This document shows positions 47,964-59,360 of a stretch of DNA of 64,000 nt, piece after piece. A program made the translations under genes and the position numbers. The DNA lies in the NCBI GenBank assembly GCA_963966185.1, contig CAWZYM010000245.1:1-64000 (forward strand), read 5' to 3'. The DNA comes from Rhabditoides inermis. Lineage: Eukaryota; Nematoda; Chromadorea; Rhabditida; Rhabditidae. The notes under the pieces were generated by a model. The model was not told the origin of the DNA, made no database searches, and worked only from the letters and a program-made list of their open reading frames with translations. Position 1 is the first letter of the stretch. The number at the start of each line of letters is the position of its first letter.

Positions 47964-48176
47964 TAAGCAAAAATCAAAACAAAAAAGTTTATCAGCGAGT
48001 ACTCGACTCAAAACAATGAAACGCGAATCGCACACAAATAAATTGGATAATATTGAATGTGAGCTTCATCGTTGAAACAGGAGTGGATAAGAATGATATG
48101 AATTGGCAACTAGACTGTGCACCCGCACTGTTCCATCATGGTCTAGTCATGCTCTCGGGTGTATCCGAGGGGCACA

Positions 48177-49716
48177 TCAAAGGGCTGTCTTCGCATCGCC
48201 CCTCCTCACTCTCGCCTTGCACAGCTCCCAGAAGGCGCGGATCTGCCCTCGCATGTCCCTGAACAGCACTGTCACTTGCTTACTGTCTGACATTTCGGTA
48301 GATTTGATTTTTACCAGCAATTGCAATGCGACAACATACTACTTTGTTGCGAATAAAATGTATACGTTCACCTGTTGCACGTGTAGTAGATGGGAAGACG
48401 CATAGCAGTGGACGAGATTGTGAGAACCGAGGAAATATCAGACAAGTACCTGAAACAGTAGTCTCACATGTCAGTTTCCCTATCATATCTCACACCCCTC
48501 TTTTCTCGCACCCCTCTTCTCTCTCTCTCTCTCTCTTTCTCCTCACCGATACCACCATCCGTTTCCGACCATGCGCAGCGACCCCACATCTATGTGCTCC
48601 CACGCTGTCAACACCACGTTCAATGTATTCGTCATAAGATACCTGTAATCAACAACTCTTGGTTTCGAGTTCCTCGATTGTATGTGACATACATGGATAC
48701 GAGTGCGACGAGCGTCCGCGTGGCGTCCTTGCGCTTCTGTCGCGCCGTCGTCGCAGAAGGCATGTTCATGAGGGACGTGAGAGCGGACTGCTGAAAAGAC
48801 CACGACATAGGCCACTCCACCTCGCAACGTGCTGGTGCACAGGTGTTTGTGACGAGTACGCACTTGTTTGTGTCTATACTCTCTACAACATGCACATGCA
48901 GGAGGTGTTAGTAGGGAGTGAGCATCCAGGTGTGTTAGCATCTATGCCAGTCCCTCCACCTGGTACGCCCACTGTGGAATAAGCATCAGCACAGCTGCCG
49001 AGTACGTCTTCTTCTCCTGCCTTCCAGACTCCTTATCCACAAGACTCTCCCGACTGGCAGAGATAGAAGGAGGCGGCGGACGCACCTTTATCTGATCAAA
49101 GCAATACATAAAAGGACATGTGCGACGAACGTCAGAAAACGAAACAGTAGCGAATGAACTCCGACATCGTGTGCAGAACAGAATAGGTATACATACAGAC
49201 ATTGAAATAGTGGCTACAGAAGACAATTGCGAAGAGAATACATAAAAAAAGCCGTTCCAAAACCAAAACTGAAAAAAAATTACAAACCTCAACGAGTACG
49301 CTTTCGAATTCGTGAGCAGTGCTGGTCATGTGTCTGAAATGGGAAATCAACATTTAAATTAGTCGAGAAAAAAAAAGAGAAATAAAGAGAACAGATAAAA
49401 GCGAGACAGAACAAGAACAACTTCTCACTTGATAGTCCTCCAATTGAGCAGTAGCAGGAGGAAGAACGGTCCGAACACGTTGAGAATGTTACGCGCCCAG
49501 AACATCCACAGGAAGTGGTACCCCCAACTGAACACGACCGATGATTAGTATTTGTATTTGTTCTCACCTTCTAGTGATCTCGCTCTGTACCACATGAAGC
49601 GACGCAAACGGCGGGCATTCCGGCAACTCGATCAGTTTGATTTCGAACAGAACGGATCCCTGTACAGCAGTATGATTGTCTATCAACACTCTCCCAACTC
49701 TTTCGCTCTCTCTCTC

Positions 49717-49799
<83 letters not shown>

Positions 49800-50114
49800 C
49801 CCACCTTTGACGCGAGGGCAAACGTCAGTGCTGCAGCAATCACCTTCCATCTGGAATAGTGGATGATGATTGGAATGTGTCATGTGATGTGTGCAGACGT
49901 GGTCTCGGAATGATTGAAGAGACTCGCCTTCCTTGCGTCGTGAAATTGGTGCCATGCACGCTGGACATGTACCTCTCGAATGAAGCCGTCACTATCATCA
50001 GAGTCGAGGCAGGAATGAGAATCTGAAACATTAACACATATGCTACTTTGATTACTTGTTATCACACATGCATATTCGATTATCTTTTTAAAGTACTTAT
50101 GTTGGTTAGTACTG

Positions 50115-50161
<47 letters not shown>

Positions 50162-50935
50162 AGGCGGAGGAACGGGGGGAATCACCTGTCCAATGGTGGA
50201 TACTATCCGAATGTATCGATGCCACCACACGTACAGACTATACCACCGGAAGTAGTCATAGAGGAGAGACACCGGGAAGATGAGCTGAAAAACACAGACC
50301 CTTCTCTCTTTCTCTCTCCATCCCCCTTTCTTATTTTTCTCCCTCACCCCCCCCCCCTCTCTCTCTCTCTCTACCCCCCCCTCTCTCTCTCCCTCTCCCA
50401 TCTCTCTCTCCCCCTCTCCCTCTCTCTTCCTCCCCCTCCCCCTCTCTCTCTCCCTCCCCCCTCTCTCTCTCGCTCTCCCTCTCTCTCCCCTCCCTCTCTC
50501 TCCCCCTCTCCCATCTCCCTCTCTCCCCTCTCCCTCTCTCTTCCTTCCCCTCTCCCTCTCTCTCCCTTCCCCCTCTCTCTCCCTCTCCCTCTCCCTCTCT
50601 CTTCCCCTCCCCCGCTCTCTCTCCCCCCTCCCTCTCTCTCTCCCTCTTTCTCTCCCTCCCTCTCTCCCTCCCCCTCTCCCCCTTTTTCTCCCACCCCCTC
50701 TCTCTCCCTCTCTCCCCGCCTCTCTCTCCCTCTCTCTCCCCTATCTCCCCTCTCTCTCTCTCTCTCTCTCTCTCCCTCTCCCTCTCTCTTCCCCTCCCCC
50801 GCTCTCTCTCCCCCCTCCCTCTCTCTCCCTCTTTCTCTCCCTCCCTCTCTCCCTCCCCCTCTCCCCCTTTTTCTCCCACCCCCTCTCTCTCCCTTTCTCC
50901 CCGCCTCTCTCCCTCTCTCTCTCCCCTCTCTCCCC

Positions 50936-50983
<48 letters not shown>

Positions 50984-51433
50984 CCCCCCCTCTCTCTCTC
51001 TCTCCTGTCATCTGCCCTACCATGAAGCATGTCTCGACGACGATGTCGAATGATGCTAGTAGGAATAGGTAGAGTGTGTTTGTGCTGCTCACTCGTAGCT
51101 GAGCTTTCGAGAACGAGAACACCAACAGAAGGAAGCCGTTCAGAGCGATGCCTGCAACTTCTACCTCTCTTTACGTTTAAATAAATTTAGGTATGGAGCC
51201 GATCTCATCCTGTTTCTAACAAGACAGGAAGCAGTGTCCGATATGCGCTCTCATCTTGCAAATAGGATAGGAGGGACAGATGAAACTCGATAAAAGAGAG
51301 AACACCCAGCCAAGCACAGAGAACAGTCAGACGACGTACCGACGACGCAGAATGTGCTTCCGACGCCGACTGTGAGAATGAGGCGGACGATGTCTGCCAC
51401 CGGAGGCTCCTCCTCGCACTCCGAGTCGTTCAT
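48177..51433 (-). CDS. Rhodopsin-class GPCR, probably a peptide receptor
   Basis: Verified exons: 51433-51340, 51151-51021, 50284-50186, 50022-49937, 49850-49805 and 49659-49568. Further exons lie at about 49531-49431, 49345, 49083, 48790, 48640 and 48470, and a terminal exon ends at TGA 48177. Seven helices can be followed: I-A-L-N-G-F-L-L-L-V-F (TM1 with the GN pair), L-F-L-L-A-S-F-D-I-V-V (TM2), S-T-L-M-I-V-T-A-S-F-E-R-Y (TM3 with the E-R-Y switch), A-A-A-L-T-F-A-L-A (TM4), R-N-I-L-N-V-F-G-P-F-F-L-L-L-L (TM5), A-T-R-T-L-V-A-L-V-S-M-Y-V (TM6) and R-L-P-I-Y-Y-T-C-N (TM7 end, replacing N-P-x-x-Y). The second extracellular loop has a Cys. The TM5-TM7 wording resembles invertebrate FMRFamide/myosuppressin-type receptors; ligand unknown. 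The TM3-TM4 intron needs a GC donor. One intron is a 700-bp pyrimidine tract. Confidence 0.78.
49721..49797. repeat. (TGTC)n-(TC)n compound microsatellite
   Basis: Seven TGTC units followed by about 45 bp of TC dinucleotides, in the intron between the TM4 exon and the loop-2 exon of the GPCR. Confidence 0.95.
50120..50158. repeat. (GA)n microsatellite
   Basis: About 38 bp of GA dinucleotides in the next GPCR intron, of opposite strand polarity to its neighbours. Confidence 0.95.
50300..51004. repeat. 700-bp homopyrimidine tract with internal duplication
   Basis: Almost uninterrupted C/T on the plus strand (purine in the GPCR transcript). A block of about 115 bp starting at about 50598 recurs from about 50781 with few changes, so the tract grew by segmental duplication as well as slippage. 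Confidence 0.95.
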
Positions 51434-52077
51434 CTACTGAATGGAGCTGAATGAATACAACGTATATCGCAACCACGAAGTGCGATATACTTTGCCGAAG
51501 TTCTATTTCTGAAGGCATACCGTTGTTGCAGTCGGCGACACTAGCGAGTCAGTTTACATGCTAGAGGTGTTAGATATCACAGACTGTGGTCGTATAAAAA
51601 TAATGTCCGTTTTTTACTGTCTTTCCCAATCTCTGTGAAATTTATGCTGAAGTAGAAATGGCGTCTTATGTTTCATTTTAACAGAACTGAAACGGAACCA
51701 ACGTTACAAAGAGACAAAGAGTTCAATAGCATCATATACAATATCGGACTCGTATGAAGACGACTCTCCATAAAAATGCACTCGGCGCAAACTGATCATG
51801 AATGAGAAAACCGTTTCAGATCCGTCATGGTCTAGGTAAAGTATTGTGGTTGCCTTAAAGAAAATGAAAGGGTGGAGATAAATATGGTCTTTCAAGGATT
51901 GATGTATGTGATTGATGAAGGATAGAAAAAAGAGGATAAGGCAATTTATCTCCCGGAAAAGCACCTGGAAATAAAGTCCTCTCCAACTGGCCAGGAATGG
52001 GCGGTGCACAAGAATTACGGTAGCTAGACCCGTCAGTTGGACTCATGCCAATCTGTCATTTTTGCGCATACAAAAAT
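51434..52077. other. Upstream of the GPCR; one unassigned open frame
   Basis: A minus-strand frame at 52009-51704 (101 codons, M-H-R-P-F-L ... I-E-L-F-V-S-L) is longer than chance expectation for this AT content and contains a hydrophobic stretch, but has no recognised domain and no tied exon. Nothing else was seen. Confidence 0.3.
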
Positions 52078-52148
52078 ATCGGGGTGGAATCGAACCCGCG
52101 ACCGTGAGCGTTATAGGCCGCCAGCTAACCAGCTGCGCCACAGAGGCA
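52078..52148 (-). pseudogene. tRNA-Ile(UAU)-like pseudogene
   Basis: On the minus strand it has a good A box (TGGCGCAGCTGGTTAGC), an anticodon loop CCTATAA (UAU) and a perfect B box (GGGTTCGATTCC). The acceptor ends (GCCTCTG against CCCGATA) do not pair and the anticodon stem is poor, so it is probably a tRNA-derived element or dead copy. Confidence 0.6.
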
Positions 52149-52619
52149 GATGCAAGAGACGCGGAAGAGATAGCTGATATTACCGCCGGCGATGAGAAAG
52201 CGACGAAAAATGTGTTATTTGAAACTTATTTTACACTTCTGAAAAGGTCATCAAATAGCAAGAACAATCGCGAGAACACTATCATAATAGTTTATGTAAC
52301 TTTCCAACACACATTCTATCCACAAACAAGATAAAATAGGTCATGTATAAAGAGAACTACCATGTACAAACAACAACAGCGACAAACATCATCAGTTCAT
52401 TTAATTAAAATGTACATCACATTCACTAAATGAATACATTGTTCTAGTTTGATGATCAGCCGTTGGCTTCTTGAGCGGAGGTGCCGCTGTGCTATCTGGG
52501 GCGGCTCGTTGAATGATACCTGTAACATATAGGTTTCACAAAATAACATACATACAGTAACTCGGTTACCCAAAAATATGAATGTACAACTTGCGTTAAT
52601 CAAACAACGTAAACGCGAT

Positions 52620-53112
52620 TCATATTTATATGTTATAGTCGGATTGGATCCTATATGCCATCCGTGACATTTCACATATTGTGCAGTTTCGTGCAACACA
52701 ACGTGTATGTCTTCAAATATCCAAAACGCTTTGTGAGAGGGAATCGAACCCGTGGGCAGCTCGCAACGATTGCGCGCTGGCGGCGCGCTCTACCACTGCG
52801 CCAATGAGGCTCATAGAGAGAGGTCATTGAATTTCGCAGATATGTTTGCTCGTTATCTCTCATCATTGTACACTGAAGAGGCCAGTGGAGCTAGATGGGC
52901 TCTCTCTTCGATCTCTTAACCACTGCCCCTATGGCGCATTGGTAGTGCGCGCCGCCAGCGCACAATCGCTGCGACCTGTCCACGGGTTCGATTCCTACTT
53001 ATGGAAGCGTTTTGGATGTTTGATGACATGCATGTTGTGTTGCACAAAACTGCACAACATGTGAAATGTCACGGATGGCATATAGGATCCAATCCGACTA
53101 TATCAACATAAG
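52620..53112. mobile_element. Double-headed tRNA foldback element B
   Basis: Minus-strand tRNA-like head at 52811-52736 (A box TGGCGCAGTGGTAGAGCGCG, B box GGGTTCGATTCC) and plus-strand head at 52926-52998 (TGGCGCATTGGTAGTGCGCG, GGGTTCGATTCC). They diverge from a 110-bp spacer into inverted bodies of about 115 bp that share TTTTGGAT, TGTTGTG, TGCACAA, GTGAAATGTCACGGATGGCA and end in GGATCCAATCCGACTAT. The body is unrelated in sequence to element A, but the plan is the same. The body end GTCGGATTGGATCCTATAT also appears at 61598-61616. Confidence 0.85.
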
Positions 53113-54729
53113 AAACAATCGCATACCTTGACACATGAGCGTGCGACCTTGGCAGAGTGGACGGTGCCGGTGCTGCTCACGCGACCACTGCAGCGGGCTT
53201 CGAATCACACGAGATGCGCACATCAACTGAAACACAACCATAAATCAATGCAAAATTCAAAACATGTGTTTGCTGAGATAAAACAACTGACCAGAATGAA
53301 ACAAAGGGCGGTGTAGTGTAGTGGCGCTTCTACCGCGGCCAGGCCTCAAAAGCGTGGCGGCATGGTCCAATAATGTACATGCCCTGAAACAAGCAATTTA
53401 TATGGACGTAATAGAATACAACACAGACAAAACAATAAACAACAACACGTAATATCGCCAAGAATAACCTTCAAGATGAACACATTCATAAGATGAGACT
53501 AAAACGAGTGAACAACACATTAAAACGCCTAGTAAAAGACGTCTACAACTGTTATACAACATTTGAACCATTGAATAACAACAAAAACATAAGAAAACAC
53601 AATAAAAATAGCGTAAATTATCAAATATCGAACAGGCTGCTGATCAGCTGTTTCCTCCGTGGCCGCATACACCAGAAATGCGTCAGCAAAATATACTCTC
53701 GTAACTGCCATTTTTGTGCTTTAGCCGGAATGTGTTTAGTGCTCTCTCGATAATTTTGTGTGGTTAACATGCACATCATTCCCGGAATTTTGTAGCCGAC
53801 TTTACATAAAACTAACGTTTTATTAGAATGAAGGGAAACAAATAAAGAAAAACAACAGAAGGAGAAGGAGCAGAAAAAATCATAAGAAACGGCCATAGAA
53901 AAGAAATAAAGGATGAAGAAGTGAAGGGAGCAAGAACAGAAAGCAAAGAACCAAAAGGAGGCGCATGAGTGTAGGAAGTTCCAACAGTCTTCTACCACTC
54001 CATCCATACTCCACCTCCCAACATCATTGATGCAACCCTCCGTTTTTTCTGCATTACAATTAAGCATTCTGAATATGTGAATGAATGGCGAGGGAGGGAG
54101 AAAAGTGGAGTCTCGCGCGTGCTCATTTCCTTCTATCTAACACTAACAGAAAGAGAGAGAGAGAGAGAGAAAGAGAGAGAATGGATAAAAATCGAAGAAA
54201 AAAAAAGGTATAAGAAAGATTGTTGGGAGTGGAAGCATCGTTAGGCCTAACAATCGAGCGGGCGCTTCTCAAATTTACAGTCTCACCACTCGTCTTCCGC
54301 TCCCGCTCACCATACACGTAAATATCATGGAGCCGAAACAATTGTGGAGAGAAAGAAAGAGGACATCATACCATATATAGACAATGTCGCGTCTACCAGG
54401 GAGAGAGGAAGGGGTAGAAGAGAGAAAGGAGAGAGAATAGGGGGTGTCATCAGTATCATGAAATGGATAGAATAAGAGAGGAATGGGGAGTTACCCATTC
54501 CTTCTCTAAACCCACACAAACACACCCTCACAACATTACATGTCTGTATTGTGGATTCCGAGAGCGAGACAAAAGAAAACAAAAAAAATACGAGGATTTG
54601 ATTGCATAAACTCGACGAGTTCACGCACAACGGGAAACGATTAATAGAGCCTGTCCGGATAGCCTCCCAGCTGTCGACGACTATTGTCTTCAGCCCTCAT
54701 CTTCTTTCCTTCTGCCACTCACTCCCCCA

Positions 54730-54790
<61 letters not shown>

Positions 54791-57056
54791 ATCTATCTAA
54801 TTCTCTCTCTCCTACAACACGCAACTGACATAGCTGAGTGAGCGAACAAAAATTAGGGTGATATTCCTGAAATATCACATACCGAATTGGCGTGAAGAAG
54901 TGTAGTGTGTTTTTGTGAATGGGAGTCAGATAGACTGATGTCACCCGTTTCAAAGCCGAGATTCTCGGTGAGAAATCGAGCGAATGATTACGAGACGAGA
55001 AATCATACTTATATAGATGAGGGGGGAGGGGTTTGATCAACCAGAAACCAACCAATTAGACAACGCCTGGTCTCTTGATTACCTCCACTAGAATAATAAT
55101 TGAGCGCGTGAGTGAAAAGTCTCGTAAAACATGCCGCTCGCTGATGAAAAATGCAAAAATTAATCAAAAGTAGAAGTGCAGGAGGCAATTAAATGATTAA
55201 ATGCACGAGAAAAATCAGGAGCGGAAGTGAATTGAGAGAATTGAAACGGTTATCTCAGGTGATTATGGTGGAATGACTAATGATAAAAGGGGATGATACA
55301 TATCTCTCGTACACTGCTTATAGCTTATCTTCGCAACACACGAAAACACAAACAAACTTGTTCACTGTGAACATTTCAATCTACCGAGATAGACGGAAAC
55401 AGCATTGAAACTTGGACCAGGAAGACCGTGGAAAAGCAGCAGTATGACCAGCTCCCGACATATAGTACAGAGAACCTTTCTTCGACTTTTTCTCGCATCT
55501 CTCTCCTCTTTTCTCTCTCCTCTCTCTCTCTCTCCTCTCTCTCTCTCTTCCGGGATCGCTTGCATAAAATTTATGGATAATTGTACATTCGGTTTTTCAC
55601 GGTCGGCCGATCTTTCTGAAGTGGGAAAGTGTGCGAATAGAAACCCTTCCGGGTAGTAATAGAGCACGCAATCATGCGAGTCCAATAAGATTTGCATCCC
55701 AGTGAGACAATCCGGAATAACACGGATAGGGGTGAGTTAGAGAGGAAAAACTATTCGAGCAAGAGAAGGAAATGAAATAGGCCAGGAAGAGTATGGTAGT
55801 AAATGCTTATTTCTGCGATCATCAACAACCGTGTGTAGCAAGATAGCAGTGTCTCTGACTATATGTACATCTTTACTGTGCGAGTCTCACTCAGTCAGAA
55901 ATAGGAAAATCTCTTCTCGGATCTCACATAATACAGGAATACACACACCCTCGAAAACAGGTGACATTGAAAGGAGGAGCGGCCAAAGAACAAAGCAACA
56001 CGGTGACGGTAAACAGAATGCCAGCGACGTCGTCCGGGTAGACCTACAGTACACTCAGATGCCCTATCTTCGCGTACCCATGAGGCAGATGGAATGGAGA
56101 CATCTGCACACATATTCCATTGAAGCTTTCCGAAAAGGCGGTACACTCGCGATGTGCGGCTTGCTTACCCCCCCCCCCCCTCTCTCCTCTCTCCTCTCTC
56201 TCAAAAAGGAAGGCATGCGTTGCCGAAAGAGAGAACATGGACTAATTTCCAATTAGAGTTGACTGGGCGGGTGGTCATATGTGCGAATGTGCTAATTGAA
56301 ATAGATTGCTCGAAGCCACAGCAAATAAGCGGGAAGAGAGATTGTGATAAGCGTTTCAAATAACTGAACCATTCAGACTAATATCCTCATGTTTTACTAA
56401 TGTCTGTCTGTTCTCCTCCTGCGTTTTCTCTCTTCATAATGAGTAAATGGCGACATACTAACCACTCAAAACAACAAGGATAGGGTTTTTACGCACATTG
56501 CACTCCAAAAAAAGGTGGCGACCTAGCAATCAACAAACGAAAAAAAGGGTAAGTGACACTCGAACACGTTTAACAGTCACAAACACATTTCTTCGATGCA
56601 AACGCAACTACCTCTTGATTCACAATTAGAAAAAAATGAAGAGAGAAAGAGGGGAGGGGACCATGTTGTTTATTCGAGTAATGAGATAATAGGAGTGAGG
56701 CGAAGAAAACGAATGAACATCCTTTTGCACCCACAACATTCCTTCTTTCTCCTCACCCCCCCCCATCTTTTTCATTTTGTTCCCATTTCTATTTATACAA
56801 ATCACACGTGGAAAAAGAGCGTAAAAGCTCTTCTTATTTCGTAGCAGAAACGAAGAGCTCACTGGGACTAAATGGCGTTTCAGTGTTTCAGTCCATCATT
56901 CTCTTCCCCTCTCTCTTTCTCTCTTCCCCTCTCTCTCTTTTTCTTTCTCCTCCGCCTCTTTCCTCTAGAAAACTGCGATGATCTGCTGCAATGATTTTTT
57001 GCTTGCTTCGAAAAGAGCAATGTGCACGAAACGAGATACGAAACAATCAGAATATG
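53113..57056. other. Gene-poor stretch with short CT/GA repeats; no supported gene
   Basis: Includes a tRNA-like fragment near 53143-53210 (A box GGCAGAGTGG, B box GGCTTCGAATCA), CT repeats at about 54733-54786, and several isolated open stretches that could be exons but could not be linked: minus 55690-55560 (S-H-D-C-V-L-Y-Y-Y-P-E-G-F-L) with 55496-55362, and minus 56150-56040. A very diverged or fragmentary gene may be present around 55.3-56.2 kb. Confidence 0.35.
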
Positions 57057-57392
57057 AATTATCTGTTAAAAAGTACTTGCGTAAAGATATTAAGTTTGTC
57101 TTGACCCAATTCAACAAAAGCGCATGCATAAAACGTTTACAAATACTAACACAAACCTGCGCCTCTCCCCCCTCTCTCTCCTCTCTCTCTCTCTTTCTCT
57201 CCTCTCTCTCTCTAATATGGACGTATGACGTTATTCATTTGTATTGTTATGAGTATTTCATCTGTTAGTGTCCACTGTCCGTTATGCGCAGGTTTGTGTT
57301 AGTATTTGTAAACGTTTTATGCATGCGCTTTTGTTGAATTGGGTCAAGACAAACTTAATATCTTTACGCAAGTACTTTTTAACAGATAATAT
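57057..57392. repeat. Foldback element, about 105-bp arms
   Basis: 57057-57165 and 57287-57392 are near-perfect reverse complements (arms contain AAGTACTTGCGTAAAGATAT, CAACAAAAGCGCATGCATAA and end ACACAAACCTGCGC). The 120-bp centre includes a CT repeat. Related single or paired arms occur at 59650-59755, 61838-61960 and 62808-62925. Confidence 0.88.
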
Positions 57393-57654
57393 ATGTGCTT
57401 TTGTTGAATTTCATAGAAATTTCTTCTGTTTCTGATTCCCAAGCTCTGCCGTTAATTTCTCTGCGCGCCCTGCCCGCCTGCCGGGAGAGAGAGCTAGCCA
57501 GAATGAAGGGAACCCAAAACAACGCAAACCCGGCGCGAATTAGACGCTGGCGACGGCGAGGCGAACTACACTCAAAGTGCTAGTTGGAGAACACGCGCAG
57601 AAAACGCCGAGAGAGTACGCTTTCGGCAGAGAGTCAGCGTTACCGGACACGACA

Positions 57655-57680
57655 CCCACCCACCCACCCACCCACCCACA
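57655..57680. repeat. (CCCA)n microsatellite
   Basis: Six CCCA tetranucleotides. Confidence 0.9.
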
Positions 57681-58263
57681 CGCTAGCCTCTCACCTCATG
57701 GGTGCGCGAGATCGCTCATAACTTCTTTCGGAGAAAAGATACAAAGATGCCATCAATTAGTGATATGGCCTACGGAACCGTGCAAATCTAACTAACATAA
57801 ATTGGATGTGTTCGCATTCCTGCTAACATGATTTTTGGATATCGCTTTTTGAAAATTCTGGCGCGAGCCCTATCCTAAGCCAAAAGAGAGGGCGCTGCGC
57901 GCCCTCTCTAATTCTGTTGATGCATTCAAATGTTCGAAAAAGACAACAGAGTTTACTGACACAAACAAAACCATAACCGTTGAATGAAGGAATAAATTGT
58001 GCAGCAAACACACAAGTTTGCTTAAAAAAGACGCAATGTTTGAATACTGAACTATAATATTCGAAACTCATTCCGAGCTCACAGATGAGCGTAGTAGAGC
58101 AGCGGATTACTGTACATAAAGGGAAATTGTCACGGAATCCACATATCAGTGAGTAATCGAGCTTGAGAAGTAGGATAAACAAGAAACAGCGATGCTAGTC
58201 AGCCAATAAACTCTCGTCTGAATACTATATTCAAGACGGAATACTAGAAAGAATACCTAACAC

Positions 58264-58586
58264 AGCTTACATTATCTTTAAAAAGGACTGGAGTAAAAAT
58301 AGAGTTTGTTTATTTGTTTTTTTCGACGTAGTGCAACAAAACTCATGCACTTTATCAATCAAAAAGTCGACAAACTTGCTTTTGCTGCATTGAAATGTAG
58401 AAGAGCTCCTGTATCTCCAAATTCTTATATCTCCAAATTGAGGTTGAAGCATCGACTATCTCTTGTTCAACGATGGGAGCAGGTTTGTTTACTATTTCGA
58501 TTGACAAAATGCATGAGCTTTTGTTGCATTACGTCGAATAAAACAAACTCTACTTTGACTCCAGTCATTTTTAAAGATAATGAATA
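58264..58586. repeat. Foldback element, about 110-bp imperfect arms
   Basis: 58264-58383 (ATTATCTTTAAAAAGGACTG, TTCGACGTAGTGCAACAAAA, CATGCA) and 58479-58586 (reverse complement with several mismatches) flank a 95-bp centre. Distantly similar in plan and in the CATGCA and AGTTTGTTTA-like core to the 57057-57392 family. Confidence 0.78.
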
Positions 58587-58788
58587 CACTTTTTATTGGA
58601 CTTCGTAGAAATCTATTTACATTAGCAATCATCTTTTGAGGATTCTAGCGCGCGGGTATTGTTAAAACAAACCAGCGCTATATTTTTTTCAATTTTATGT
58701 TTTTAGCAAAGGTTGATCAAATTAAACCGTGCCAGCTTCTGAAAAACGAACGACTAAGCTTGTTGTTTTCATATAAATAGTTTGATCT

Positions 58789-58895
58789 GCTCAATTCCTT
58801 TAGGATTACGGTAGGCGAATAGTTTGATCTGCTTCGTTCCCTTATTTTTACCGTATTACGGTAGACGAATAGTTTGATCTGCTTCGTTCCCTTAA
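58789..58895. repeat. 42-bp satellite units, inverse orientation
   Basis: Two to three units reading AGTTTGATCTGCTTCGTTCC and GATTACGGTAGACGAATAG, the complement of the 13.5-kb array. The last unit is interrupted by the TTAA element that follows and resumes at 59357-59420. Confidence 0.88.
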
Positions 58896-59360
58896 AGGAA
58901 TGTACCACTCTGAAATTCGTGTGTAAACTACGACTACCACGTAAAAAAACATGAAAATACAATCACTTTTCATCAATGAACTTTATGCTGAAAATGAAGA
59001 TAAGGTGTTGAAAACGCATCGCGAAGTTGTGAATTCCGTAGTGAGAAATACCGGAATATGCCGTAGATGCACTACGCACACTTCTAAAACCAGAAATTTG
59101 TATGCTCATATGACTATCAATGATCATCATATTTGCATATACACACAATAACATATGTAACAATCCATTAAATCGTCTGTTTTGTGCGTACGGAATGTTC
59201 TACGGCACATTCCGGTATTTCTCACTACGAAATTCGCGGTGCGTTTTCAACATCTTCATTTTCAGCATATAGTTTTTGATGAAGAGTGATTGTATTTTCA
59301 TGTTCTTTTACGTGGTAGTCGTAGTTTACATACGAAATTCAGAGTGGTACATTCCTTTAA
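58892..59360. mobile_element. TTAA-flanked palindromic element (piggyBac-like MITE), copy 1
   Basis: TTAA at 58892-58895 and at 59357-59360 flank an element whose ends are inverted repeats of about 165-175 bp (AGGAATGTACCACTCTGAAA at left; its complement TTCAGAGTGGTACATTCCT at right). The flanks are the two halves of one 42-bp satellite unit, so the insertion site and the TTAA duplication are directly visible. TTAA targets are characteristic of piggyBac-type transposition. No transposase is encoded; the left arm has an open frame of 66 codons that mirrors one in the right arm. Confidence 0.86.

Noticed and set aside
50331..51125. Very long open frames on both strands rich in Arg/Glu/Gly or Ser/Leu/Pro
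   Set aside because: They are translations of the CT/GA tract; no sense codon pattern, no splice logic, and they overlap verified GPCR exons.
52437..52519. Possible terminal exon on the minus strand (ending in sequence near 52397)
   Set aside because: An acceptor is present but the three frames are equally poor and no upstream exon could be joined.
53143..53340. Further tRNA-like segments
   Set aside because: A-box and B-box-like strings are present but stems do not form and spacing is off; mentioned only as a fragment.
55362..56256. Possible multi-exon gene at 55.4-56.3 kb
   Set aside because: Some stretches look protein-like, but phases could not be joined and no domain was recognised; left as unassigned.
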